This document shows positions 9,855 to 16,816 of a stretch of DNA of 64,000 bases, piece after piece. The notes beneath the pieces were generated by a model. The model was not told where the DNA came from. It did no database searches and saw only the letters and a list, made by a program, of their open reading frames with translations. The DNA comes from Truepera sp965215315 (GTDB lineage Bacteria; Deinococcota; Deinococci; Deinococcales; Trueperaceae). The first letter of the stretch is position 1. Every line of letters begins with the position of its first letter. Both the position numbers and the translations under genes were made by a program. The stretch spans positions 1,612,001-1,676,000 of the forward strand of contig CBDCDB010000008.1 of the NCBI GenBank assembly GCA_965215315.1, read 5' to 3'.

Positions 9855-10019
9855 ATCCTCTCAGGTCGGTACCTGACTGCAAGCTGGTTAAAGCTGCACA
9901 TGACTTAGGTGGTGTGGGCGGCAGGTGTAGACGAACTACATAAGCGTTACGGAAGTTGGCTGCACACGACAAAAGCGCTCCCAGACCCAACGCTGCGGGT
10001 TAGGGAGTTCAAACACTCA

Positions 10020-10049
10020 AGTATAGCCGCATAGCAGGGTAAAAATCAA
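10020..10049 (-). promoter_or_regulatory. Probable promoter of the str-S10 operon
   Basis: On the minus strand TTGATT (10044-10049) and TATACT (10020-10025) are separated by 18 bp, a good sigma-70-like match. Transcription would begin near 10013 and leave a leader of about 160 nt before rpsL. No other promoter between here and rplX was as good. Confidence 0.6.
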
Positions 10050-10157
10050 GCTTCAGACAACAGCCTCACTTTTATACAATCTCTTTAGATGTAGCGAAAA
10101 TGAGATGTGATAGAGTAGCCGGTCACAACTCGCAAGAACAACCTGTGAAAAACCACA

Positions 10158-10182
10158 CCAAACGGCAAGATTATCCGTTTGG
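10158..10182. repeat. 8-bp inverted repeat, hairpin-forming
   Basis: CCAAACGG (10158-10165) and its exact reverse complement CCGTTTGG (10175-10182) flank a 9-nt loop. There is no T-run on either side, so it is not a normal intrinsic terminator. It may be part of an unrecognised RNA or an operator. Confidence 0.45.
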
Positions 10183-10274
10183 AGCAGTGGTTCTAAACTT
10201 TAGCCCGTTACGATGTTGAAGGCTGATTGACGAACAAGGCAATAGCTCTATGGCGGCGAAACAGCAGAAAGCAT

Positions 10275-10352
10275 ATGCTAGACGGTAATTTCTATTATGG
10301 CAGGCATCATTTGGGAACGGACGCTCTCACCTTCAACTAAACCGTCTAGCAT
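10275..10352. repeat. 12-bp perfect inverted repeat with 54-nt interior
   Basis: ATGCTAGACGGT (10275-10286) and ACCGTCTAGCAT (10341-10352) are exact reverse complements separated by 54 nt. The arms could close a long stem in a small RNA, or be the ends of a very short mobile remnant. No ORF lies inside. Confidence 0.5.
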
Positions 10353-10473
10353 GCACATTCTGAGGTAATTGCGGTAGCTTCTAACTGCTTAAGTGTATAA
10401 AACTCGAGCCCACTCCCACAAGTTAAGCCCCTTCTTAAGAAACCGTTCAGATTAGGGGTTTAAGCTGCTACGC

Positions 10474-10671
10474 ATGAAGCCACACCTTATTTTACTTTTA
10501 AGCGCCGTATTAGCGCTTTGCGCCGCTGGATTTCTAACTACCGCCCACCACGAACCGAGAGCTGCGCTCGCCGCCGGTTACGCCCTCATCGCAGGCGTCA
10601 CGTCGCTGGCGCTCTATCTGAGCAACCGTAAGAAACCACGTACGCTAGAGATAGAAGCCGGTTCAGTGTAA
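10474..10671 (+). CDS. Small membrane protein, two predicted transmembrane helices
   Basis: A 65-residue protein of unknown function. Residues about 4-22 (LILLLSAVLALCAAGFLTT) and 31-49 (ALAAGYALIAGVTSLALYL) are hydrophobic and helix-like, followed by a basic stop-transfer (SNRKKPR) and a short polar tail. This layout suits a hairpin inner-membrane protein. The ribosome binding site is weak (AGGGG about 15 nt upstream). It stands alone and faces the amylosucrase operon. I do not recognise the family, and it may not be a real gene. Confidence 0.45.
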   Translation: MKPHLILLLSAVLALCAAGFLTTAHHEPRAALAAGYALIAGVTSLALYLSNRKKPRTLEIEAGSV

Positions 10672-10763
10672 GTGGAGCGTAAAACGCAGGACACCGTAAA
10701 TGTCGCGTTAAACACCACTCTAAACATACCCAGCGAGCCTAAAGTCAACCGTTACGAACCGCG

Positions 10764-12716
10764 TTATACGAGCCACAGCCGCGCGTAAGGGGGTAGCTCG
10801 AGCAACCCGTCTAGGGGCGTAACCTGTCGCCCTGTCAGCCGGTCAGTCATTTCAGCAAACCCATAAAGCCCCAGCGAACTCATCGGCAACACCTGCGCGT
10901 GCTCGGTAAAGTTGTACACCGCCAGCAAGTTGCCGAGCGGATGCACCCGGACGTAGGCGAAAAACTGCCGGGGTAAGTCTAAAATCTCGGTCTGATACCC
11001 TGCGTGGAGCTGCGGTGTGTGACGGCGAACCTCGGTGAGGTGTTGAACCCCACTAAAAATTCTGGCTTCTGGAGTTCCAGCCTCAAACCGCCGTTCTGCA
11101 CGCGCCCAGTCCAGCTGGGGCCGGTGTAGCCAGCGGTTGTCGTCATAGGTAGCGGGGTTTTCGGTAAACGTGTAATCGTTTAGAAGCCCCAACTCGTCAC
11201 CCATATAGAGGAGCGGAACGCCGCCGAAGCCGAGCATCAGCGCGTTGCCCAGCAAGATGCGTTGGGTGCTGAGGTCAATGCCGTAACTGTCTTCTTGAGC
11301 GAGAGCGGCCTCGAGCCCCGCCAGACTTGCAAAGGTGCCCGAAATACGCCGGTCGTTTATGACCGGGTTGTACTGAAATACCTCACCAACCGCGTGCGAA
11401 CCCGGAAAAAGACCCGCATAATAATCTGATAAAAAACTTCGGTGCGCCGCCCCGTCCAGTCCAACTGCCGCCGCGTCTTCTTCAGTCACGGCCCAGCCGA
11501 TGTCGTCATGGCAGCGAATGTAGGTCGCCCACGCGGTATTCGGCGGGGTCGGCGGAAACCCCCGTAAAACGTGGGCCATCAAGCCCGTATCGCGGCTTGC
11601 CAAAGACGCCCAGAACTGCACCATCAGCGAGTTATGGTACGCCAGATTGGAAACCTTGCCGAAGTGCGTACCGGTACCGAAATACTGCACCAAATCGCTC
11701 GGTGAGACGATGGCTTCGGCTTTGTGAATGACCGCTGGAGCCGCAATTTTCGAACACGCCCGGAGCGCTTGCAAGAGCATATGAACTTCAGGCTGATTTT
11801 GTGAGTTCGTCCCGAGCCGTTTCCACATAAACGCCACCGCGTCGAGCCGAAACACTTCGACGCCCCGGTTAGCAAGTGCTAGCAGAACACCGGTAATCTC
11901 GAGCATCACCTCCGGGTTCGTATAGTTCAAATCCCACTGATATGTGTTAAACGTCGTCCAGACCCAGCGCCGCATCTCTGGCACATAGGTGAAGTTGCCG
12001 GGCGCAAAGTCGGGGAATACCTCGGGCAGCGTCCTTTCATACTGTTCGGGCAGCACGCGATCATCGTAAGTGTAGAAGTAATTCTGATAGTGCGGGTCGC
12101 CCCTTTTGGCAGCTTTGGCCCATGCGTGCATGTCGGCGCAGTGGTTGAGCACAAGGTCTAGGCAGAGACTGATACCGGAGCCGCGCAGCGTGCTGCAGAG
12201 CCTTTCTAAATCGTCTATCGTCCCGAGATTGGGTTGCACCGCCAGATAATCTTCGACCGCGTAACCGCCGTCGTTTTCGCCCGCACGCGTTTTCAAGACC
12301 GACATCAGGTGCAAATAGGTCACGCCCAGTTCCTCGAGATAATTCAGATGCTCCGCAACGCCCGTCAAGTTTGAGGCAAAGCGTTCGGCATAGGCGACGT
12401 AACCGACCATCTCCGGGCGCTGAAACCAGTCGGGGGCTAGTTCGCGTTCCAAATCGAGAACTTTAAGCGCTTCGGGGCGGTCGCGGTAAAACTCGGCAAG
12501 TTTAAGGACGAGGCGGCCCAAAAAAGCTGCAAAATCTGGCCGTTCACCGTAAAGCGGCTCCAAACCGTCATAAAGGTTGCTGAATTGCCGCTCCAACCGC
12601 AACCGAAAAAGCTGCCGGTCGCGCGTCCCCAAATCTGCGAGCGCACCGTCTAGCCCAGGCACAATCTGTTCTAAGGTGGCCCTAGCTTCCGGTGAAAGCG
12701 TATAAAGCGCCCGCAC
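10764..12716 (-). CDS. Amylosucrase (GH13 alpha-glucan synthase from sucrose)
   Basis: Predicted amylosucrase, 650 residues. The enzyme transfers glucose from sucrose to a growing alpha-1,4-glucan and releases fructose. The long helical N-domain (residues about 1-90) and the barrel start with YLEELGVTYLHLMSVL are typical of the GH13_4 group. Catalytic residues are visible: nucleophile Asp292 in VFRLDAVAF, acid Glu334 in HKAEAIVSP, and transition-state Asp404 in RCHDDIGW. The GTG start overlaps the purK stop by one base (TAGTG), so it is translated with the purine genes. No signal peptide is seen, so it acts in the cytoplasm. Other GH13 sucrose enzymes are less likely. Confidence 0.9.
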   Translation of the reverse strand: MRALYTLSPEARATLEQIVPGLDGALADLGTRDRQLFRLRLERQFSNLYDGLEPLYGERPDFAAFLGRLVLKLAEFYRDRPEALKVLDLERELAPDWFQRPEMVGYVAYAERFASNLTGVAEHLNYLEELGVTYLHLMSVLKTRAGENDGGYAVEDYLAVQPNLGTIDDLERLCSTLRGSGISLCLDLVLNHCADMHAWAKAAKRGDPHYQNYFYTYDDRVLPEQYERTLPEVFPDFAPGNFTYVPEMRRWVWTTFNTYQWDLNYTNPEVMLEITGVLLALANRGVEVFRLDAVAFMWKRLGTNSQNQPEVHMLLQALRACSKIAAPAVIHKAEAIVSPSDLVQYFGTGTHFGKVSNLAYHNSLMVQFWASLASRDTGLMAHVLRGFPPTPPNTAWATYIRCHDDIGWAVTEEDAAAVGLDGAAHRSFLSDYYAGLFPGSHAVGEVFQYNPVINDRRISGTFASLAGLEAALAQEDSYGIDLSTQRILLGNALMLGFGGVPLLYMGDELGLLNDYTFTENPATYDDNRWLHRPQLDWARAERRFEAGTPEARIFSGVQHLTEVRRHTPQLHAGYQTEILDLPRQFFAYVRVHPLGNLLAVYNFTEHAQVLPMSSLGLYGFAEMTDRLTGRQVTPLDGLLELPPYARLWLV

Positions 12717-13870
12717 TAAGCGTTCCCTGTCAGCTTACGGCGGACAGTCTGAACTTTTTCCGCCGCATCTTCCGGTGTGTCAGCAAGAGCGGTCAAATGG
12801 CCCATCTTGCGTCCGGGACGCGCTTCAGTTTTGCCGTAAAGATGCAGGGTGACATCCTCGGCAAGCGCGGCGGCCCAGTTAGGTTCGCCCTGCTCCCACA
12901 GGTCGCCAAGCAGGTTCGCGGTCGCCGCCGGACGCTGCGCCGACGTAACGAGGGGTAAGCCGCAAACCGCGCGGAGTTGCAGTTCAAACTGACTGACGCT
13001 GCACGCTTCGATACTTAAGTGCCCAGAATTGTGCGGACGCGGAGCTAACTCGTTGACGAGCAGCTGTTCGTCAAGCGTCAAGAAAAACTCGGCACAGAGG
13101 ACGCCTACGACGTCCAACATTTCCATGATTTCGCGGGTCAGCGTTGCGGCGTGCGCCGCGACCGCAGCAGGCACCTTGGCAGGCGCGAAAGAAACGTCCA
13201 GAACATGCCGGACATGGCGGTTTTCGGCTGGAGCCAGATGCACAAACGTCCTGTCTACGCCGCGTGCGCCAACGACCGAAAGCTCACGTTCAAAAGCTAT
13301 AAACGCCTCGAGGACGCACTCGCCACCGAGTTCAGCGAACGCAGCCTTCGCCTCCTCAAGTGTCTCAACGACCCGCTGCCCTTTGCCGTCGTAGCCAAAC
13401 CCAGCAGTTTTCAGTACGGCCTTGTCGCCGAGTTCGCGCAGGGCCAGCCCGAGTTCTTCGGACCTGCGAATTGGCCTGAACGGAGCGGTCGGCACGCCCT
13501 GTTTAGCCAAAAACGTCTTTTCCCGGAGGCGGTGCTGCGCGGTGTAAAGTGCGCGCCAACCGGGGCGCACAGGGGCGTAGATAGCGGCGGCCTCGAGCGC
13601 CGTGACCGGCACGTTTTCAAACTCGAGGGTAACAACGTCAACCGTTTGGGCAAAAGCCGTCACTGCGCCCAGGTCGGTGTAGTCAGCGATGTATTCGGCG
13701 TCGGCGACGCTGCCTGCAGGCGAATCCGGTTTGGGTGAAAAAACGGCGACGCGGTAGCCCATTCTTTTGGCGACCAACGCGAGCATCCGCCCCAGTTGGC
13801 CACCCCCAAGAATACCGACGGTGCTGCCGGGTAAAATAGCGTCCGTGTGCGTACCTACATGCGTGCTCAC
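12716..13870 (-). CDS. purK: 5-(carboxyamino)imidazole ribonucleotide synthase
   Basis: ATP-grasp enzyme of purine synthesis that carboxylates AIR to N5-CAIR with ATP and bicarbonate. 384 residues. The nucleotide/substrate motif TVGILGGGQLGRMLAL (about residues 17-32), the ATP-grasp core KTAGFGYDGKGQRVV and the metal-binding ELAPRPHNSGHLSIEAC are present. The GTG start overlaps the purE stop (GTGA). Its product is passed to PurE, encoded immediately upstream. Confidence 0.97.
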   Translation of the reverse strand: MSTHVGTHTDAILPGSTVGILGGGQLGRMLALVAKRMGYRVAVFSPKPDSPAGSVADAEYIADYTDLGAVTAFAQTVDVVTLEFENVPVTALEAAAIYAPVRPGWRALYTAQHRLREKTFLAKQGVPTAPFRPIRRSEELGLALRELGDKAVLKTAGFGYDGKGQRVVETLEEAKAAFAELGGECVLEAFIAFERELSVVGARGVDRTFVHLAPAENRHVRHVLDVSFAPAKVPAAVAAHAATLTREIMEMLDVVGVLCAEFFLTLDEQLLVNELAPRPHNSGHLSIEACSVSQFELQLRAVCGLPLVTSAQRPAATANLLGDLWEQGEPNWAAALAEDVTLHLYGKTEARPGRKMGHLTALADTPEDAAEKVQTVRRKLTGNA

Positions 13871-14361
13871 GGGAGTTTCGCCGCCAACACACGCTCAGTT
13901 TGCGCTTGACGGTAAGCGTTCAATTTTTCCCGGAGTTCAGGTCGGCTGTTCGCCAAAATCGCAACCGCTAAAAGCCCTGCGTTGGTCGCCCCAGCCTGCC
14001 CAATCGCCAATGTACCGACCGGAATACCCGCAGGCATTTGGACAATTGACAGGAGAGAGTCAAATCCCTCAAGGGTGCGGCTTTCAACAGGCACCCCGAG
14101 AACCGGCAGCGGCGTCTGCGCGGCAATCATCCCCGGCAGATGCGCCGCGCCCCCCGCTCCGGCGATGACGACTTCAAACCCGGCGTTTACAGCGTCCTCA
14201 GCAAACGTCGTTAGTTTGGCAGGCGTCCGGTGCGCCGAAACGACCTCGCGGTGGTACGAGACGCCAAACTCCTCCAGTACCTTAGCAGCGTGTTGCATCG
14301 TCTCCCAGTCCGAAGTGCTACCCATAACAACGGCAACCACAGCGGTAGATACCTCAGCCAC
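13867..14361 (-). CDS. purE: N5-CAIR mutase, catalytic subunit
   Basis: Class I PurE, 164 residues, which converts N5-CAIR to CAIR in purine synthesis. The motif VMGSTSDWETMQHAAKVL, the signature VVSAHRTPAKL and GAGGAAHLPGMIAAQTPLPV are intact, including the active-site His of the AHRTP motif. The GTG start is supported by a strong GGAGGAA site 5 nt upstream. A 15-nt gap separates it from the upstream tsaC gene and it overlaps purK by 4 nt. Confidence 0.98.
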   Translation of the reverse strand: MAEVSTAVVAVVMGSTSDWETMQHAAKVLEEFGVSYHREVVSAHRTPAKLTTFAEDAVNAGFEVVIAGAGGAAHLPGMIAAQTPLPVLGVPVESRTLEGFDSLLSIVQMPAGIPVGTLAIGQAGATNAGLLAVAILANSRPELREKLNAYRQAQTERVLAAKLP

Positions 14362-14376
14362 AAAGCTTCCTCCAAA

Positions 14377-15357
14377 TCAACTGTCGTTAGATCCTGTTAA
14401 AGCCGACGTTGTCGCCCGCACCAAACGGTTTTGAACAGCGGCCCAAACCGGAGTGTCCGGTACTGTTTCAACAAGGATACGCGCCGCGCCGGACGCGTCA
14501 AGGTCGCGGAGCGCCGCGTAGAGCGCTCTGCCGTACCCTGCCGGATTGTCCGGCAAGGTCAGCCACATTTTAGCGGTTGCAAGCTGTGTGCGGCGGCTCA
14601 GCACAGCGTCTGTACCGCAAGCGTGCGCCCCCGCATCTTGAACAAGATAGGCCGGGGTGTGCGGCGCGTAGTGGCGTTTGAGACTGCCCGAAACGCGTGG
14701 TGAGGCCGGCGCTGGCCTCAAGGGGTCGTCCAGATCCGGTTCGGCTACCGGTAGGTGCAAAACGTCCCCCAGCATCGCCCCCGAAATGACGCCGGGGCGC
14801 AAGATGCTCGGCACGCTGCCGCTCAGGTCGAGGATGGTAGACTCGAGCCCCACCGCCGCCGCCCCACCATCCAAAACCGGCACCGTACCGCCGAACTCGG
14901 CCCGGACGTGTTCAGCCGTCGTCGGGGAAATGTGACCGAAACGGTTGGCCGAGGGTGCCGCGACGCCGCCACCAAAACGCCCCAGTAGCGCTAGCGCCAG
15001 CGGATGCGCCGGAACCCGCACGCCGACCGTCTCTTGGCCCCCGGTCAGTGCGTTACTAACCCACGGCTGCCGCCGCAAAATCAGCGTCAACGGCCCCGGC
15101 CAAAAGCTTTGAGCCAAGTGCCAAGCCGTGTCAGGAATAGCTTGCGCCCACCTTTCGAGATGCGTAGCGTTCGGCAGATGCACGATAACGGGGTGGTCGG
15201 CCGGACGCCCTTTAAGCCGAAAAATTTTCTGTACCGCCTGCTCGTTTGCCGCGTCCGCGCCGAGGCCGTAAACCGTTTCGGTAGGAAAAGCGACGACGCC
15301 ACCACGCCTTAGTATCACTGTGGCGTGCTCGAGGTCAGTAGCTGTTGTGGGAAACAT
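14377..15357 (-). CDS. tsaC: Threonylcarbamoyl-AMP synthase (Sua5 type)
   Basis: Makes threonylcarbamoyl-AMP from threonine, bicarbonate and ATP for t6A37 modification of ANN-decoding tRNAs. The YrdC domain is clear: VVAFPTETVYGLGADA, KIFRLKGRPADHPVIVHL, and APSANRFGHISPTTAEHV. After residue about 200 a second domain follows, starting near RPGVISGAMLGDVL, as in Sua5 rather than stand-alone TsaC. I prefer the ATG at 15355-15357 (MFPTTATDLEHATVILRRGG, 326 residues), which fits the family start. A GTG at 15388-15390 gives 11 more residues. Neither has an ideal ribosome binding site. First gene of the tsaC-purE-purK-amylosucrase operon. Confidence 0.93.
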   Translation of the reverse strand: MFPTTATDLEHATVILRRGGVVAFPTETVYGLGADAANEQAVQKIFRLKGRPADHPVIVHLPNATHLERWAQAIPDTAWHLAQSFWPGPLTLILRRQPWVSNALTGGQETVGVRVPAHPLALALLGRFGGGVAAPSANRFGHISPTTAEHVRAEFGGTVPVLDGGAAAVGLESTILDLSGSVPSILRPGVISGAMLGDVLHLPVAEPDLDDPLRPAPASPRVSGSLKRHYAPHTPAYLVQDAGAHACGTDAVLSRRTQLATAKMWLTLPDNPAGYGRALYAALRDLDASGAARILVETVPDTPVWAAVQNRLVRATTSALTGSNDS

Positions 15358-16041
15358 TCCTCGCGTCAACACTAACGCTGAAGATACCACTGAGCGGCTG
15401 ACGCTTGGTTAAAAGCGCTCTGAGCGCGCTAGCTGTATAACCTCTACTGTGTACTCAAGCACTACGTACGTAGGTGAACCGGAGCAGGTTTTGCCGACCT
15501 AATTATAGTTGGGAGATGGTGTGTTTGTGCCCGCCGGAGGTGCGTTTTAGCTAGGAGCAGCGGGGTACTGCAACGCCGCTTTCGTAATACGCTCACTAGG
15601 TTCTCAGCTGTTCAATCCAGCAGCCGTAAACGGGTACGCCGAGTGACGCCGAGTGCCCCGAAAACCGGTCTTTGAAACTCGAGTTTAGCCCGTCCAGGAC
15701 GCAGAGGACAAACGTCCCAGGGGTGGCTGAGCTTGGTGTGGTATTTTGATCTAGCCTATCGTTTTTCGTGGTCTCACACTTGACCAGAAACTTGCCCAGT
15801 CGTGTGATTTCTTAAAGGTGGAGTCGGATGGTTTCTGCAAAATGGTTGTTAAGACGTGAAACGGCGTTTCAAAACAGAGGGTGTGTGTGTTACGGGAAGG
15901 GGTGTTGATATTGATAATGCTTACAAAACCGCAACCGGGTGCTACAGAACTCTCTATGATAAGTAGAGCTAGCTGCCGCCTATCGGCCCGTCGGCTTCTA
16001 ATCGTAGCGGCTTCATCCGTTTCAGCTGCGCTTAATCTGGC

Positions 16042-16047
16042 TATAAT
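16042..16047 (+). promoter_or_regulatory. TATAAT -10 element of the ACIII operon
   Basis: A perfect TATAAT lies 7 nt before the ATG of a 10-codon ORF and about 105 nt before actA. The -35 region is weak (TTTCAG at 16020-16025, 16-bp spacer). The 7-nt distance to an ATG is what leaderless transcripts show, so the mRNA probably starts at or next to 16055. Confidence 0.55.
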
Positions 16048-16054
16048 GCTCACT

Positions 16055-16087
16055 ATGAAAGCTCACATGAAAGGTGTTATTTTGTGA
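16055..16087 (+). CDS. 10-codon leaderless ORF upstream of actA
   Basis: ATG at 16055 starts MKAHMKGVIL followed by TGA (16085-16087). The ATG is placed exactly where transcription from the TATAAT at 16042-16047 should begin, so it may be translated from a leaderless mRNA. It ends 64 nt before actA and is not in the actA frame. It could be a short leader peptide that couples translation to expression of the ACIII operon, or simply chance. Confidence 0.35.
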   Translation: MKAHMKGVIL

Positions 16088-16151
16088 CGTTACCGCAACC
16101 CATCTCAGCCGCCGGTCGGCAGGCGTTTTCACCCTTTAGGACGGTCTTTTA

Positions 16152-16805
16152 ATGCCGCAAATTCTGCCGCCCAACTCGAACACGTTTGCCAAATGGAGCA
16201 CCATTGGCGGCATCATCTTTGTCGTCGCACTCGTTACGGCGCTCGTCGTTTTTGCCCGCACCGATAGAAACCGCGTCGGCGTGCCCGTCGCGCAACCGGT
16301 CGGCTTTCAGCACTCGCTGCACGCTGGCGAACTCGGAATCGACTGCCGCTACTGTCACTATTCGGTTGAGGTCGCAGCCTACTCAAACATTCCCCCGACT
16401 GAAGTGTGTATGACGTGCCACTCACAGATTCGCGTCGGTGCGCCGCAGCTGTCAGCGGTTTACGAGAGTTGGGAAACCGAAACCCCGATCGTCTGGAACC
16501 GTGTTCATGACCTCGCCGACTTTGTCTATTTCAACCACAGCGCGCACATCAACAACGGCGTCGGCTGTAGTTACTGTCACGGGCGGGTAGACCAAATGTC
16601 GGCCATCTGGAAAGCGAAGCCGCAGACGATGGGCTGGTGCCTGGAATGCCACCGCGCGCCCGCAAAGTATATTCGGCCCCGCGAAGAGGTCTTTAACATG
16701 GCCTATCAACCCCCCGAGAATCAGCTCGAGCTGGGCGCGAGGCTCGTCAAGGCCTATAACATCAACGCCGACGCACTTGCCAACTGCTCGATCTGCCACC
16801 GCTGA
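16152..16805 (+). CDS. actA: Alternative complex III subunit A, pentahaem cytochrome c
   Basis: Pentahaem c-type cytochrome of alternative complex III (quinol to cytochrome c/oxidase electron transfer). 217 residues. One N-terminal membrane anchor (residues about 15-37, STIGGIIFVVALVTALVVF) is followed by five CXXCH haem sites: CRYCH, CMTCH, CSYCH, CLECH and a C-terminal CSICH. That number and arrangement match ActA. The haem domain would lie outside the membrane. First gene of a seven-gene operon, 11 nt before actB. Confidence 0.95.
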   Translation: MPQILPPNSNTFAKWSTIGGIIFVVALVTALVVFARTDRNRVGVPVAQPVGFQHSLHAGELGIDCRYCHYSVEVAAYSNIPPTEVCMTCHSQIRVGAPQLSAVYESWETETPIVWNRVHDLADFVYFNHSAHINNGVGCSYCHGRVDQMSAIWKAKPQTMGWCLECHRAPAKYIRPREEVFNMAYQPPENQLELGARLVKAYNINADALANCSICHR

Positions 16806-16816
16806 GCGCTCGGTTT

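Larger units (their letters stand above)
9855..10473. other. Non-coding interval upstream of rpsL
   Basis: About 620 bases without a credible gene. It holds the rpsL leader and promoter (9855-10049), then an A/T-richer stretch with two inverted repeats (listed separately) that could form stems in RNA. A possible TATAAA box at 10396-10401 could serve the small membrane protein gene at 10474, but I see no well-spaced -35 element. Confidence 0.5.
15358..16151. other. Large non-coding gap between tsaC and the ACIII operon
   Basis: About 790 bases separating divergent operons. I find no convincing gene. Two open frames (15751-16053 minus, 15881-16087 plus) have no family resemblance or ribosome binding site. 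The right end carries a TATAAT box and a 10-codon ORF (listed separately). The stretch 15391-15880 is of ordinary base composition with small GAAAC/GTTTC-type stems near 15858-15871, but matches no RNA family I can recognise by eye. Confidence 0.5.

Noticed and set aside
15751..16053. 100-codon open frame on the minus strand in the tsaC-actA gap
   Set aside because: No ribosome binding site, no recognisable domain, and it would start inside the ACIII promoter region. Treated as chance.
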